A stretch of 36,953 nucleotides of DNA from an uncultured Porphyromonadaceae bacterium (GCA_946410185.1 CAMJZI010000011.1:1-36953), one strand, 5' to 3'. Positions 1 through 8,545 are shown, counted from the first letter of the stretch. Translations and numbers: made by a program. Notes: a model not told the origin generated them from the sequence alone.

Positions 1-1174
1 CCACCTTGTTGATACGTGCCTGCTTGCCCTCAAACATGCGCATCTCCAGGTCGATGCTGTCGCCCTCGATCTTGGTCTCGATGGGGATGAGCTGATAGAA
101 GAGGTAACCATTGTTCAGGTACAGGTTGGCAACAGCGTCGTCATCCTCCTGTGTGCGCTTGTTGAGCAGTTTCTGGTTATAGATGTCGCCCTTCTTGATT
201 CCCAAGATGTCATTGAGGATAACCGAAGGATACACCGTGTTACCCACCCATGTGATGTCCGAGATGTAGTAACGCTTACCCTCGTTGATGGTCAGATAGA
301 TATCCACGCTGTTGGAATTATAATTGACCACGCTGTCCTTCACGATGACGGCATCGCGATAACCCTTCTCATTGTACTTGTCGATGATGAGTTGCTTGTC
401 GGCCTCGTAGTCGGTCTGGACAAACTTCTTCTGTGAGAAGATTTTCAAGATGTCTTTCTTCTCGTTGGTCTTCTTCATGGTGCGCTTGATCTTGCGGTCG
501 CTCAGCACTTCGTTGCCATCGATGTAGATCTTGTGCACCTTGATTTTCTCATGCTTGTTAACATTGATGTTGACAATCACCTCGTTCTGCTTGCTCAGGT
601 CTGGCACCTGCTCCACTTCACAGGTGGCTTGTCCAAAGCCCTTGGTGGCATAGTACTTCTCGACAATGAGCTTGATGCGGTCGGCGATATTGGGGGTCAT
701 CTGGCTGCCCAGCTGGAAACCCAGGCGCTCGATAATGTCCTTTTTCTCGCCACTCTTCATGCCGTTATAATTGATCTGGGACACGCGAGGCTGCTGGCGC
801 AGGTTAAACACGAGCCAAGCCTGGTCGTTATAGATTTTCTCGACAAGTATCTGAACCTTGGAGAAGAGTCCTTGACGCCAGAATCGTTTGGCTGCTGCCT
901 TGATGTCATCTCCGGGGATATCGATGCGTTGTCCCAAGGCCAGGCCCGAATAGCCGATGATGATGTTCTCATCATAGTTTTCAACGCCCTCGACACGTAT
1001 TCCCGCAATTTCATACTGCGACGGTGTTCCCGTAAAGACAATCTTGGGATTGTAGATGGTATCGTTAATGGCAGTCGTCCCCTGTGCACTCATCGCGGCC
1101 GGAACAATGGCGGCGAGTGCCAGCAGTGATAACCATTTATGTCTGAAATTCTTCATTGAAAAAGTACGCTTCAT
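1..1174 (-). CDS. bamA: Outer membrane protein assembly factor BamA (N-terminal part, cut by window edge)
   Basis: BamA is the central Omp85-family subunit of the BAM complex, which inserts beta-barrel proteins into the outer membrane. Only the N-terminal ~391 residues lie here; the C-terminal barrel lies beyond base 1. After a signal peptide (KWLSLLALAAIVPAAMSAQG) come successive POTRA-like repeats. Their hallmarks are 'IRVEGVENYDE', 'QILVEKIYNDQAWLVFNL', 'KIYIDGNEVLSDRKIKR' and, at the edge, 'IEGDSIDLEMRMFEGKQARI'. Two in-frame ATGs are possible, at 1174 and 1156. I chose 1174 because it overlaps the uppS stop codon (TAATG), which suggests translational coupling; 1156 gives a more typical signal peptide. 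It is the last visible gene of the DUF6242-DUF6089-uppS-bamA operon. Confidence 0.9.
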   Translation of the reverse strand, partial: MKRTFSMKNFRHKWLSLLALAAIVPAAMSAQGTTAINDTIYNPKIVFTGTPSQYEIAGIRVEGVENYDENIIIGYSGLALGQRIDIPGDDIKAAAKRFWRQGLFSKVQILVEKIYNDQAWLVFNLRQQPRVSQINYNGMKSGEKKDIIERLGFQLGSQMTPNIADRIKLIVEKYYATKGFGQATCEVEQVPDLSKQNEVIVNINVNKHEKIKVHKIYIDGNEVLSDRKIKRTMKKTNEKKDILKIFSQKKFVQTDYEADKQLIIDKYNEKGYRDAVIVKDSVVNYNSNSVDIYLTINEGKRYYISDITWVGNTVYPSVILNDILGIKKGDIYNQKLLNKRTQEDDDAVANLYLNNGYLFYQLIPIETKIEGDSIDLEMRMFEGKQARINKV

Positions 1175-1944
1175 TACTGTGTTTTAACCTGTTCGCTCGT
1201 TTTACCGTAACGTCGCTCACGCGCCTGGAAGTCGGCTATCGCCGCTACAAAGTCTTCCTTGGTAAAGTCGGGCCAATATTTTGGAGTGAAGTAGAGTTCA
1301 CTATAAGCGATTTGCCACAACAGATAGTTGCTCACACGCAAGTCACCGCCAGTGCGAATCAGCAAGTCCGGGTCGGGCATGTCGCCCGTGGCCAAGTGTG
1401 ACGACAGCACCTCGTCATTAATCTCCTCGGGTCGCAGGGTGCCGGCGGCCACCTCGCTTGCGATGCGACGGCAAGCCTCGACAATCTCCCAGCGCGACGA
1501 GTAGCTCAAGGCCAGGCACAGCACAAGACCCGTGCAGTGGCTCGTATCCTGCATGCACTTGCGCAGACGGTTTGCGGCAAAGGCGGGCATGCGGTCCATG
1601 TCACCGATGGTAGTCAACCGCACATTGTTCTTAATCAGGTCGGGGGTCTGCTGCTCGATGCTCACGACAATGAGGTTCATCAAGGCATCCACCTCGTCCT
1701 GCGGACGATCCCAGTTCTCGGTCGAGAAGGTGTAAAGCGTGAGGTAGCCCACACCCACCTCGCTGGCAATTTCGGTCACTTGGCGTACGGTGGACACACC
1801 GTTCTCGTGGCCGAAACTCCGTTCATGGCCGTGCTGCTTGGCCCAGCGTCCGTTGCCATCCATGATGATGGCCACGTGCCGCGGGATACGCTTCAAATCC
1901 AGTTGCTGTATTTTATCGCTAAGTGATGACATGGCGGTAATCAT
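1174..1944 (-). CDS. uppS: Isoprenyl transferase / undecaprenyl diphosphate synthase
   Basis: Cytoplasmic cis-prenyltransferase that condenses isopentenyl diphosphate onto farnesyl diphosphate to make the C55 lipid carrier of peptidoglycan and glycan synthesis. The 256-aa protein has the family's N-terminal motif '[13 protein letters not shown]', in which the Asp binds Mg-diphosphate. It also has '[10 protein letters not shown]', 'LYTFSTENW', the C-terminal '[19 protein letters not shown]' and 'AYSELYF'. Length is normal. The start at 1944 overlaps the upstream DUF6089 stop codon (ATGA). A second ATG four codons in (MSSLSDK) is possible. The gene lies between DUF6089 and bamA, an arrangement I associate with Bacteroidales, and the stop codon shares one base with the bamA start. 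Confidence 0.96.
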   Translation of the reverse strand: MITAMSSLSDKIQQLDLKRIPRHVAIIMDGNGRWAKQHGHERSFGHENGVSTVRQVTEIASEVGVGYLTLYTFSTENWDRPQDEVDALMNLIVVSIEQQTPDLIKNNVRLTTIGDMDRMPAFAANRLRKCMQDTSHCTGLVLCLALSYSSRWEIVEACRRIASEVAAGTLRPEEINDEVLSSHLATGDMPDPDLLIRTGGDLRVSNYLLWQIAYSELYFTPKYWPDFTKEDFVAAIADFQARERRYGKTSEQVKTQ

Positions 1945-2609
1945 TCAATATAGTTACACTTGATGCAGCGTTTGCCAAACTCATAGGTCACTGTGAAGGT
2001 AGCAAACGAGTACCAGTCAGTATTCTTTGCAAACGAGTGCTTCATGCCATTCAAGTCGCTCAAGCCGTCGATGCGGTCGCTGAACTCCTTGCGCATGGTG
2101 AACTCAAAGCCCAAATTAAGCCTGTCTTTAAACTTGTATTTCACGCCGATGCCGATGGGTATGGTGAACGAGGCCTGATTGCCGCCATTGCAGATGGCGA
2201 ACACAAAGCCCACACCGGCAACCATATAGGGCGAGATGGGTTTATACTTCTTGTACAGGGGGCCACGGCCAAAGTTCAGGAAATTGAACTCTGCCGTCAG
2301 ACCCAAATCGATGAGACTCGACGAGAACTTGTAGTTGGCGCCATCGGGATACCACGTCTCGTCCTGCTCGCTGTCGCCGCGGATGTTGGCGTAATTCAAG
2401 TTGGCCTTGAATGCCCAGCGGCTGTTGTGGTTATAACGGAACAAGCCGCCAATCGTGAAGCTCGGATGCTTTAACAAGTTGCCGTTGTTGGCATCGCCCA
2501 GGTAACCTGTCATACCCAGCGAGGGGCCAATCTCATACTTGTACTGCTGTGCCCCGAGCGGGAGCACGGCAAACATCACGAGTAACGATATGATCAGTTT
2601 CTTCTTCAT
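1941..2609 (-). CDS. DUF6089-like outer membrane beta-barrel protein
   Basis: A 222-aa secreted protein with signal peptide '[20 protein letters not shown]'. The mature part alternates aromatic and polar residues and ends in '[13 protein letters not shown]', as expected of a small eight-stranded outer-membrane barrel. The '[20 protein letters not shown]' opening, and the position directly before uppS-bamA, match the Bacteroidota DUF6089 family. That assignment is from family memory, not a search. The start is the ATG at 2609; a TTG one codon upstream is less likely. It follows the DUF6242 gene by about 14 bases and overlaps uppS by four bases. Its exact role is unknown; context suggests envelope maintenance. 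Confidence 0.85.
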   Translation of the reverse strand: MKKKLIISLLVMFAVLPLGAQQYKYEIGPSLGMTGYLGDANNGNLLKHPSFTIGGLFRYNHNSRWAFKANLNYANIRGDSEQDETWYPDGANYKFSSSLIDLGLTAEFNFLNFGRGPLYKKYKPISPYMVAGVGFVFAICNGGNQASFTIPIGIGVKYKFKDRLNLGFEFTMRKEFSDRIDGLSDLNGMKHSFAKNTDWYSFATFTVTYEFGKRCIKCNYIE

Positions 2610-2623
2610 CAAGAATCAATGGA

Positions 2624-4123
2624 TCAGTACAGGGGATAATTGGTCATGCGAACATAGACTCCGCGCCACACCCAGGGCAGCAAGTGCGACTCCTCGTCAT
2701 ATCCACCAAACAGATAGATGTAGGGGCACTCCCATGAGGTCACCAGCGACTGCACGCGGCGGGGCATGTTGGCGCTGGCAGCTGATGCGGTGAGCGTCTC
2801 AAAGTGAACAAACGCCTGGGCACCATAGAACTTGCCCATGTGGCTTGCCAGGGTGAGGGTGGAATCGGCCTCGGTCCAAGTGACGCCCTGCGTGTTGGAC
2901 AGGTAGATTTTATCGTTAAGTGTGCCGTCGGCACACTTGCCTCCCATGAGGAACCACGTCTGTTGACGGGCATAACGGCGGGTGCCGCTCAAGGTGCGGT
3001 AAGTATAATAGGGAAACAAGGTGGCTCCTGTCAATGCAGGCAAGGCGGTGCCGTGAATGTTGTTGATCTTGCCCCATCGCTCACCGTCATATCCCCACAC
3101 GTCGCTCAGCACATTGCCGTTGCCGTCAACGCCGCCCATGATCATGGCCTGAGACGACAAGGTCCACTTGTTGTCGGCCATAATCATTTCTGACGACCCG
3201 CTCACGGGGAATCCATCCTCGACACGGTTTGCAACGAAATCTTCTTCTCTGGGATATTCATCATGATAGAAGCCGTCGTCTCCCGACATCACACCCAGCA
3301 CCTTGCCGTCATAGGCGCCCAGCAGGCTGTGCCACGTCACACCACACGAGGCCCATTCGGCACCGTCGGTTGACATGTACAGCGTGCCATCGGTGGCCAG
3401 GATATACAAGGCCTCTTCGGTTGCAGTGAATGATGAAACCTGAGGAGTAAAGGGCAGTTCCATCGTTTGCAAGTCCCATGTATCCTCGCCGGGATTGGCT
3501 GCCGACAGCAGGTTGCAGATCGTGCCATTGTATTCCATGATACGATAAATCTCGCCTTGACGCACGGCCTTGTGGCCGATGGTGGATGCCGAATAGCCAG
3601 GCAGGTCGCGTCGCCACGACTCGGGCCAGACCAGAGAATCGGGATTGACTTGGTGAACAAGAACCTTGATTTCATAATCCTTCACCTGGGAGCCATCTGA
3701 CGAGGTGACGGTCAAGACGGTCTTGCCTGTAAAGTCCAGGGTCTGGCTCATCGAGGTCGTGTAATTGATGGCGGTATCGGCCTGCACGGTCGCTCCAGCG
3801 ATGTTGAAGACCGCCGATCTCACCGCATTCATGAATGAAACGGTTACCTTCAGGGCTGTGATGCTGGTACCCTTGGGCAGGGAATCGGCATTATAAATCA
3901 ATCCGTTATCATAGTCAATGGTAAACTTGACCGAGTCAAGGTTGGAGAGCACGTCTCGATCGGCTTGCAAAGCAAAACTCTTAATCAGGGTTGTCTGTGT
4001 GCTGGTGCTATAGCTGTAGTTATCGTCATTATCTTTGTCCTTGTTACACGACACAAGCGAGAATAACGACGAGAGCAACATAGCTATCGCCAGTACGGTA
4101 TATAACGGAGTTCTATTGGTCAT
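2624..4123 (-). CDS. DUF6242-like lipoprotein with beta-propeller-like region
   Basis: A 499-aa predicted lipoprotein. The signal sequence ends in the lipobox LVSC (Cys26), followed by an Asp/Lys/Asn-rich linker. Residues ~45-155 look like one or two Ig-like beta-sandwich domains ('KSFALQADRDVLSNLDSVKF', 'LTVTSSDGSQVKDYEIKVLV'), typical of Bacteroidota DUF6242 proteins. Residues ~165-490 contain repeated blade-like motifs such as 'LYILATDGTLYMSTDGAEW', 'GYDGERWGKINN' and 'IYLSNTQGVTWTEADS', resembling kelch/BNR propellers. It is the first gene of the uppS-bamA operon and sits 33 bp downstream of a -7 box. I infer a surface or periplasmic binding protein; the family name is moderately sure, the function unknown. 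Confidence 0.8.
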   Translation of the reverse strand: MTNRTPLYTVLAIAMLLSSLFSLVSCNKDKDNDDNYSYSTSTQTTLIKSFALQADRDVLSNLDSVKFTIDYDNGLIYNADSLPKGTSITALKVTVSFMNAVRSAVFNIAGATVQADTAINYTTSMSQTLDFTGKTVLTVTSSDGSQVKDYEIKVLVHQVNPDSLVWPESWRRDLPGYSASTIGHKAVRQGEIYRIMEYNGTICNLLSAANPGEDTWDLQTMELPFTPQVSSFTATEEALYILATDGTLYMSTDGAEWASCGVTWHSLLGAYDGKVLGVMSGDDGFYHDEYPREEDFVANRVEDGFPVSGSSEMIMADNKWTLSSQAMIMGGVDGNGNVLSDVWGYDGERWGKINNIHGTALPALTGATLFPYYTYRTLSGTRRYARQQTWFLMGGKCADGTLNDKIYLSNTQGVTWTEADSTLTLASHMGKFYGAQAFVHFETLTASAASANMPRRVQSLVTSWECPYIYLFGGYDEESHLLPWVWRGVYVRMTNYPLY

Positions 4124-4155
4124 TATCGTTATGCTAGTTCTTTAATTACAAACGG

Positions 4156-4163
4156 CAAAATTA
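4156..4163 (-). promoter_or_regulatory. Candidate -7 box for the DUF6242-bamA operon
   Basis: On the minus strand TAATTTTG matches the Bacteroidota -7 consensus TAnnTTTG. It lies about 33 bases before the DUF6242 start. No good -33 TTTG sits at the right distance, so the call rests on the -7 box and position. Confidence 0.45.
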
Positions 4164-4277
4164 CAAAAAAATTCGGTCTCCCACGGGATTTTTTACATTA
4201 TTAAGAAACGAGACCGCCTTTTTTGGGGGTAAAGATACTACTTCACGGGCACACACGGGGCACCCGTTAAAGATAAT

Positions 4278-4299
4278 AAACGGTAAAGCACCGTTTTTT
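4278..4299. terminator. Small hairpin, possible terminator
   Basis: AAACGGT and ACCGTTT form a 7-bp perfect stem around an AAAGC loop, followed by a T-run on the plus strand. Both flanking genes are on the minus strand, where the tail is the poorer TTTATTATC. Terminator activity for prmC, which ends 125 bases upstream, is therefore plausible but weak. Confidence 0.4.
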
Positions 4300-4420
4300 A
4301 CACCTTTTTAACGATAAATGCAATGGTGCCAAGAACCGTTTGGAAAAAGGGTTCATCGATTGTCGTGGCAGGTAATGGTATTGTCACTGGAAGTCCTCTT
4401 CGTCGAGACGCTCCTACTCT

Positions 4421-5263
4421 CTACCTCATCACAGCGGCGGCAAAACGTGTATTGCCGTAACTGTCCTCGATGATGCGGATTTCGTCAAGCCCGTTTTCCT
4501 CAAGCAGTTTTTTTACTTCTTGTCCAAAGCGTTGATTGATTTCAAGATACAGGCGACCTCCTTTTTCCAGTGATTGTGCAGCATAGGGGGCAATGGCCTT
4601 ATAGAACAGCAGGGGGTCATTATCGGGTACAAAGAGCGCCTGACCTGGCTCATAATCCTTGACGTTGCATTCCATTGACTCACGTTCGTTCCAGCACACA
4701 TAGGGCGGATTGCTCACGATGATGTCGTAGCGGGCCGCAGGCTGGGGCGACAGGATGTCGCTCTCGAAGAAGTTCACCCTCACCTTGAGCGCGGCGGCAT
4801 TTTCGCGGGCGACGGCAAGCGCATCCCGTGACACGTCGAGGGCATCGACCTGAGCAAATTTCAGCGCCCTTGCCAGCGAAATGGCAATGCAGCCGCTGCC
4901 AGTGCCTATGTCCAGCACCCGCAGATCGCTGGCACTGTTCTCGTCAACAATCAGGTCGACCAACTGCTCAGTCTCGGGTCGCGGAATCAACACGGCTGGT
5001 GTCACTTTGAATCTGTGGCCATGGAAACGGGCACTGCCCACGATGTATTGTAATGGTTCGTGACGCTGCAGGCGGGAAATGATGTCGGTGATGCGCTGCT
5101 GAGCAAATTCGGGCAATTCGCTATCCTGCCTCAGGGCGACATCCACTTGGTCATAGTTGAAAATATCCTCGCAGATGATGCGTATCATTGCCTGGGCTTC
5201 CTGGGGCTCAGCAACTGCTGCAAGCCCGTTCTTGAGTTGTTCTATTGCTTCTTTAAGTATCAT
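4421..5263 (-). CDS. prmC: Peptide chain release factor N5-glutamine methyltransferase
   Basis: PrmC (HemK family) methylates the GGQ glutamine of release factors RF1/RF2 using S-adenosylmethionine. The 280-aa protein has the N-terminal helical domain (~1-75) and then a Rossmann methyltransferase domain. SAM-binding motif I is 'VLDIGTGSGCIAISLA', preceded by 'LIPRPETEQLVDLIV'. The substrate-binding motif is 'DIIVSNPPYV' (NPPY). Length is normal. The ATG at 5263 lies only seven bases downstream of a -7-like TAACTTTG (5271-5278, minus), so the mRNA may have almost no leader. It is downstream of the GNAT gene with a 59-base gap. Confidence 0.96.
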   Translation of the reverse strand: MILKEAIEQLKNGLAAVAEPQEAQAMIRIICEDIFNYDQVDVALRQDSELPEFAQQRITDIISRLQRHEPLQYIVGSARFHGHRFKVTPAVLIPRPETEQLVDLIVDENSASDLRVLDIGTGSGCIAISLARALKFAQVDALDVSRDALAVARENAAALKVRVNFFESDILSPQPAARYDIIVSNPPYVCWNERESMECNVKDYEPGQALFVPDNDPLLFYKAIAPYAAQSLEKGGRLYLEINQRFGQEVKKLLEENGLDEIRIIEDSYGNTRFAAAVMR

Positions 5264-5270
5264 GATATTG

Positions 5271-5278
5271 CAAAGTTA
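5271..5278 (-). promoter_or_regulatory. -7 box directly before prmC
   Basis: Minus-strand TAACTTTG fits TAnnTTTG but ends seven bases before the prmC ATG. If used, the transcript would be leaderless or nearly so. The nearest TTG upstream is ~26 bases away, longer than the usual spacing. Confidence 0.4.
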
Positions 5279-5322
5279 CACTTTTTCTATGATTCGCTGC
5301 GGGTCAATGGAAAAAAAACATC

Positions 5323-5850
5323 TCACTTGCAACGGTACACCTCACTGCGCAAGACCCTTATCGCGTTCTCGACCATCGGGGTTGACATTGATGGCGAGGT
5401 CATGAGACCCATGGCAACTGATGGCTTGCCCGTCCCGTATGGCGGCTGCAGGTAATCAATCTCGCCATGATACACCAGCCCTCTCTTCTCATAGAAGCGG
5501 ATTCGCCTTTGTGCCACATTGTCGGCAGGTAGTTCAACCTCGAGCAGCACCGGCCGTTGCAGAGCGGTGACCAGTTCGAGCAAGGAACCCCCAGTGCCGT
5601 TATTACGCTGCGTGGCATCCACGGCAAGATGCTCAATATAGTTAAAGTCCTCAAATGTCCAGTAAGTCACGAAGCCTACGACCTGGTTCTCAACACTTGC
5701 CACCACGGCGTTGAAGCGGTTGTCTTTTTCCATCAGCAAGAGCACTTCCTGCCAGTCCCGACGTTCGCTATCAGGGAAATTCTCATCATACAATCGGTGA
5801 AAAATTGTGATATTAGAGGATTTTTTTGAAATTTTATTATAAATTGTCAC
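5323..5850 (-). CDS. GNAT-family N-acetyltransferase
   Basis: Predicted acetyl-CoA-dependent N-acetyltransferase of unknown substrate. The core fold is visible: 'FNAVVASVENQVVGFVTYW' (beta2-beta3), 'NYIEHLAVDATQRNNGTGGS' (beta4 and the acetyl-CoA pyrophosphate loop; canonical Q/RxxGxG/A reads QRNNGTGG), and 'RRIRFYEKRGLVYH' (beta5-alpha4 with the conserved Tyr). The start is uncertain. The frame is open to an ATG at 5964, but the upstream part is AT-rich, unlike GNAT sequence, and overlaps the promoter region of the divergent Lrp gene. I use a GTG at 5850, giving 175 aa, with the conserved part beginning near 'FHRLYDENFPDSERRDW'. The 59-base gap suggests co-transcription with prmC. Confidence 0.78.
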   Translation of the reverse strand: MTIYNKISKKSSNITIFHRLYDENFPDSERRDWQEVLLLMEKDNRFNAVVASVENQVVGFVTYWTFEDFNYIEHLAVDATQRNNGTGGSLLELVTALQRPVLLEVELPADNVAQRRIRFYEKRGLVYHGEIDYLQPPYGTGKPSVAMGLMTSPSMSTPMVENAIRVLRSEVYRCK

Positions 5851-5870
5851 TATTTTTAAGAAATTATTTG

Positions 5871-5878
5871 TACTTTTG
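5871..5878 (+). promoter_or_regulatory. Candidate -7 box for the Lrp/AsnC gene
   Basis: TACTTTTG fits TAnnTTTG and is followed by a ~110-base leader to the ATG at 5988. A TTG at 5844-5846 is 24 bases upstream, slightly long for a -33 element. The site overlaps the upstream extension of the divergent GNAT frame. Confidence 0.45.
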
Positions 5879-5987
5879 TGGCCGCTGAAGCATCGTTTCA
5901 ACTGACATTCTAGTGCTTGAGCGCTGTATATTAACGTGTTATAGAGCATATTTATTATCTGCATCTTTGCTAAAAACTATAATTCTT

Positions 5988-6467
5988 ATGGCAACTAAAC
6001 TTGATTCACTTGACTACAAAATTCTGAAAATGCTGTCGCTCAATGCGCGTAAACCCTATCTGGAAATCGCACGTGCCTGCAATGTGTCGGGTGCCGCCAT
6101 TCATCAACGTATCCAGAAGTTGTACAACATGGGCGTCATCAAAGGCTCCATCTCGCTGATTAACCCAGCCTCAGTGGGATACCAGACGTGTGCCTACATC
6201 GGCTTCTTCCTCAACGATCCTTCCAAGTTTGATGAAGTTGTAGCCAGACTGAAAACAGTTCCCGAGGTGGTGGAATGCTACTTCACGACTGGCAAGTATG
6301 ACCTGTTCATCAAGCTCTATGCTCAGAACAATGACCACTTGCTGCAAGTGATTCACGACCGCTTCATGAAGATGGGCCTGGGCCGCAGCGAGACGCTTAT
6401 CACATTCAAGGAAGTCTTTAAGCGCCAGATTCCAATCGACCCTGAGGGCGAGGAAGTTAACGAGTAA
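5988..6467 (+). CDS. Lrp/AsnC-family transcriptional regulator
   Basis: A 159-aa feast/famine regulator. Residues ~5-55 form the winged helix-turn-helix ('LDYKILKMLSLNARKPYLEI' then 'NVSGAAIHQRIQKLYNMGVI'). Residues ~70-150 form the RAM/AsnC effector domain ('YIGFFLNDP', 'VVECYFTTGKYDLFIKLYA'). Proteins of this type form dimers to octamers and usually sense an amino acid. I chose ATG 5988 (MATKLDSLDYK); the frame is open further upstream, but that part is not family-like. It is divergent from the GNAT-prmC pair, so regulation of that pair or of itself is plausible. A strong terminator follows. Confidence 0.93.
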   Translation: MATKLDSLDYKILKMLSLNARKPYLEIARACNVSGAAIHQRIQKLYNMGVIKGSISLINPASVGYQTCAYIGFFLNDPSKFDEVVARLKTVPEVVECYFTTGKYDLFIKLYAQNNDHLLQVIHDRFMKMGLGRSETLITFKEVFKRQIPIDPEGEEVNE

Positions 6468-6477
6468 AGAGATTCTA

Positions 6478-6504
6478 GGGGGCGAGGTTGTCGCTCCCTT
6501 TTTT
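6478..6504 (+). terminator. Rho-independent terminator after the Lrp gene
   Basis: GGGGGCGA and TCGCTCCC pair over eight positions, including one G-U, around a GGTTG loop, followed directly by six T. It begins ten bases after the Lrp stop codon. Confidence 0.88.
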
Positions 6505-6545
6505 ATAATAGGATATTTGTTTCAGGTTTAAAATAATTGAAAAAG

Positions 6546-7343
6546 ATGAAAAAAATGACATCCAACGACTTCAGCACCCAAGAGCGGGAATGGCTTGACT
6601 GCGCCCAGAAGATGGGGCACGAGGCAGGTGAGGTATTGAAATTCTACTTCCGCCGCAGGGACCTCTCGGTCGAGGACAAGGGCAGCGCATTCGACATCGT
6701 TACCGAGGCCGACAAGGGCAGCGAGCGCATCATCATCGATTACATCCACAGCCACTATCCCGACCATGCCATCCTGAGTGAGGAAAGCGGCGACGACCAC
6801 CGCACCGCCCGTTACCAGTGGGTCATCGATCCGCTCGACGGCACCGTGAACTATAGCGCCGGCATCGCCACCTACTGCATCTCCATCGGCCTGAAAGTGG
6901 ACGGTGAGACCTGCATGGGCTACGTCTATGCGCCCACGCTCAACGAGGAATTCTTTGCCATCAAGGGCAAGGGAGCTTTTGGCCCTTATGGACGGCTGCA
7001 GACAAAATCGACCACCGAACTGCAACGTGCCGTGATTTCGACGGGCTTCCCCTATGACAAAGCGACCAACCCCGACAACAACCTGGACCGTTTTGCCCAG
7101 GTGATGCCCCGGGTGAGGGGCATTAGGCGGTTAGGCTCGGCTGCCATGGACCTGTGCTATGTCGCTGCCGGCTGGCTCGACGGCTACTGGGAATTGAACC
7201 TCAAGGAGTGGGATGCCTGTGCCGGCGAACTCATTGCGCAGGAGGCTGGCGCCGTCGTCAAGCGCTACCGCAACGACCACGGCATCTGCATCATGGCGGC
7301 ATGCCCCGGCATCGCCCAGCAACTGCTGGAACTGGTGGAATGA
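6546..7343 (+). CDS. Inositol-monophosphatase-family phosphatase
   Basis: Mg-dependent sugar or inositol phosphate phosphatase (IMPase/SuhB/CysQ superfamily), 265 aa. Metal-binding motif 1 is 'AILSEESGDD' (Glu79-Glu80). Motif 2 is 'VIDPLDGTVNY' (Asp95, Asp98). Motif 3 is 'EWDACAGELIAQEAGA' (Asp223). The substrate could be myo-inositol-1-phosphate, 3'-phosphoadenosine 5'-phosphate or another phosphate; sequence alone does not decide. The ATG at 6546 follows an A-rich stretch; a second in-frame ATG at 6555 is also possible. It lies between the Lrp terminator and the trpS promoter, so it is probably its own unit, though I see no clear promoter box. Confidence 0.92.
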   Translation: MKKMTSNDFSTQEREWLDCAQKMGHEAGEVLKFYFRRRDLSVEDKGSAFDIVTEADKGSERIIIDYIHSHYPDHAILSEESGDDHRTARYQWVIDPLDGTVNYSAGIATYCISIGLKVDGETCMGYVYAPTLNEEFFAIKGKGAFGPYGRLQTKSTTELQRAVISTGFPYDKATNPDNNLDRFAQVMPRVRGIRRLGSAAMDLCYVAAGWLDGYWELNLKEWDACAGELIAQEAGAVVKRYRNDHGICIMAACPGIAQQLLELVE

Positions 7344-7388
7344 ACCCAACGCGATTAAAAACCGGATGCCGAAAATGAAACGCAAGAT

Positions 7389-7422
7389 TTTGCGTCTCAA
7401 CAAAAACTATTTATTACCTTTG
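7389..7422 (+). promoter_or_regulatory. trpS promoter
   Basis: TTTG (7389-7392), a 22-base spacer, then TACCTTTG (7415-7422), matching the Bacteroidota -33/-7 pair. The -7 box ends 35 bases before the trpS ATG. Confidence 0.7.
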
Positions 7423-7457
7423 CAGCCATTGAAATCGAAAACAACAAAAAAACGAAT

Positions 7458-8531
7458 ATGGATAAGAAGATTGTTTTAAGCGGAATCCGTCCCACAGGAC
7501 AGTTGCACTTGGGTAACTACCTGGGTGCCCTGAGTAACTTTGTGAAGATGCAGAACGAGGGCAAGTATGACAGTTACTACTTCATTGCTGACCTGCACGC
7601 CCTGACGACCAACCCCGACCCCAAGGAACTGCACACCAATGTGCGCCATATCCTGGCCGAGTATCTGGCTGCCGGTTTGGATCCCGAGAAGTCCACCATC
7701 TTTGTGCAGAGCGACGTGCCCGAGGTGAGCGAGATGTACCTGCTGCTCAATATGCACGTGGGCATCGGCGAACTGATGCGCACCGCCGCCTTCAAGGACA
7801 AGGCCCGCAAGGCCCTGGGCATCAGCGCTCCCACCCAGGGCGACGATGATGAGGACGTGGCCAAGGAAATCATCGGCGCCAGCACCAACAAGCGCGTGAA
7901 TGCCGGCCTGTTGACCTACCCCACCCTCATGGCTGTGGATATCCTCATCCAGCGCGCCGACTTCGTGCCCGTTGGCAAGGATCAGGAACAGCACTTGGAG
8001 CTGACGCGCCGCTTCGCCCGTCGCTTCAACTCGTTCTACAAGGTGGACTATTTCAATGAGCCGCAGAACTTCAACTTCGGCAGTGCGCCCGTCAAGGTGC
8101 CCGGTCTGGACGGCAGCGGCAAGATGGGCAAGAGCGAGGGCAACTGCATCTACCTGGTGGATGAGGAGAAAGCCATCCGCAAAAAGGTGATGCGCGCCGT
8201 GACCGATGGCGGCCCCACCGAACCCAACCAGCCTATGGCTGAGCCTGTTCAGAACCTGTTTACCATCCTCAAGCTCGTCGGCACCCCCGACAAGGTCGAA
8301 TACTTCACCGAGGCCTATAACAACTGCTCAATTCGCTACGGCGACCTCAAGAAGGAGATTGCCGAGGATATCGTTGCCTTGACCACGCCCATCCGTGAGC
8401 GCATCATCGACATCGAGAACGACAGTGCATATCTGCACCGCGTCCTGGAGATGGGTGCCGAGCGTGCCCGCGCCCGCGCCAGCAAGACCCTTGCCGACGT
8501 GCGCGAGATCATGGGCATCACCAAGTTCTAA
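7458..8531 (+). CDS. trpS: Tryptophanyl-tRNA synthetase
   Basis: Class I aminoacyl-tRNA synthetase that charges tRNA-Trp in the cytoplasm. The 357-aa protein starts with 'LSGIRPTGQLHLGNYLGAL', in which HLGN (His17) is the HIGH signature. It has the Trp-binding region 'LLTYPTLMAVDIL' and 'VPVGKDQEQHLELTR'. The KMSKS loop is 'GKMGKSEGN' (Lys222-Ser226), with Gly for the central Ser as in other TrpRS enzymes. Length is normal and the start is clear. It has its own promoter and is followed by a long hairpin (8546-8626). Confidence 0.97.
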   Translation: MDKKIVLSGIRPTGQLHLGNYLGALSNFVKMQNEGKYDSYYFIADLHALTTNPDPKELHTNVRHILAEYLAAGLDPEKSTIFVQSDVPEVSEMYLLLNMHVGIGELMRTAAFKDKARKALGISAPTQGDDDEDVAKEIIGASTNKRVNAGLLTYPTLMAVDILIQRADFVPVGKDQEQHLELTRRFARRFNSFYKVDYFNEPQNFNFGSAPVKVPGLDGSGKMGKSEGNCIYLVDEEKAIRKKVMRAVTDGGPTEPNQPMAEPVQNLFTILKLVGTPDKVEYFTEAYNNCSIRYGDLKKEIAEDIVALTTPIRERIIDIENDSAYLHRVLEMGAERARARASKTLADVREIMGITKF

Positions 8532-8545
8532 CTCACGACACAAAG

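Larger units (their letters stand above)
4124..4420. other. Intergenic region without a supported gene
   Basis: About 300 bases between prmC and the downstream DUF6242 operon, both on the minus strand. It holds a small hairpin (4278-4296) and the DUF6242 promoter candidate. On the minus strand a ~40-codon frame ending near 4299 has no ATG, so I do not call a gene. Confidence 0.6.

Noticed and set aside
4299-4420. Possible short minus-strand peptide ending FIVKKV after prmC
   Set aside because: No ATG, only a GTG, no ribosome-binding site and no known family.
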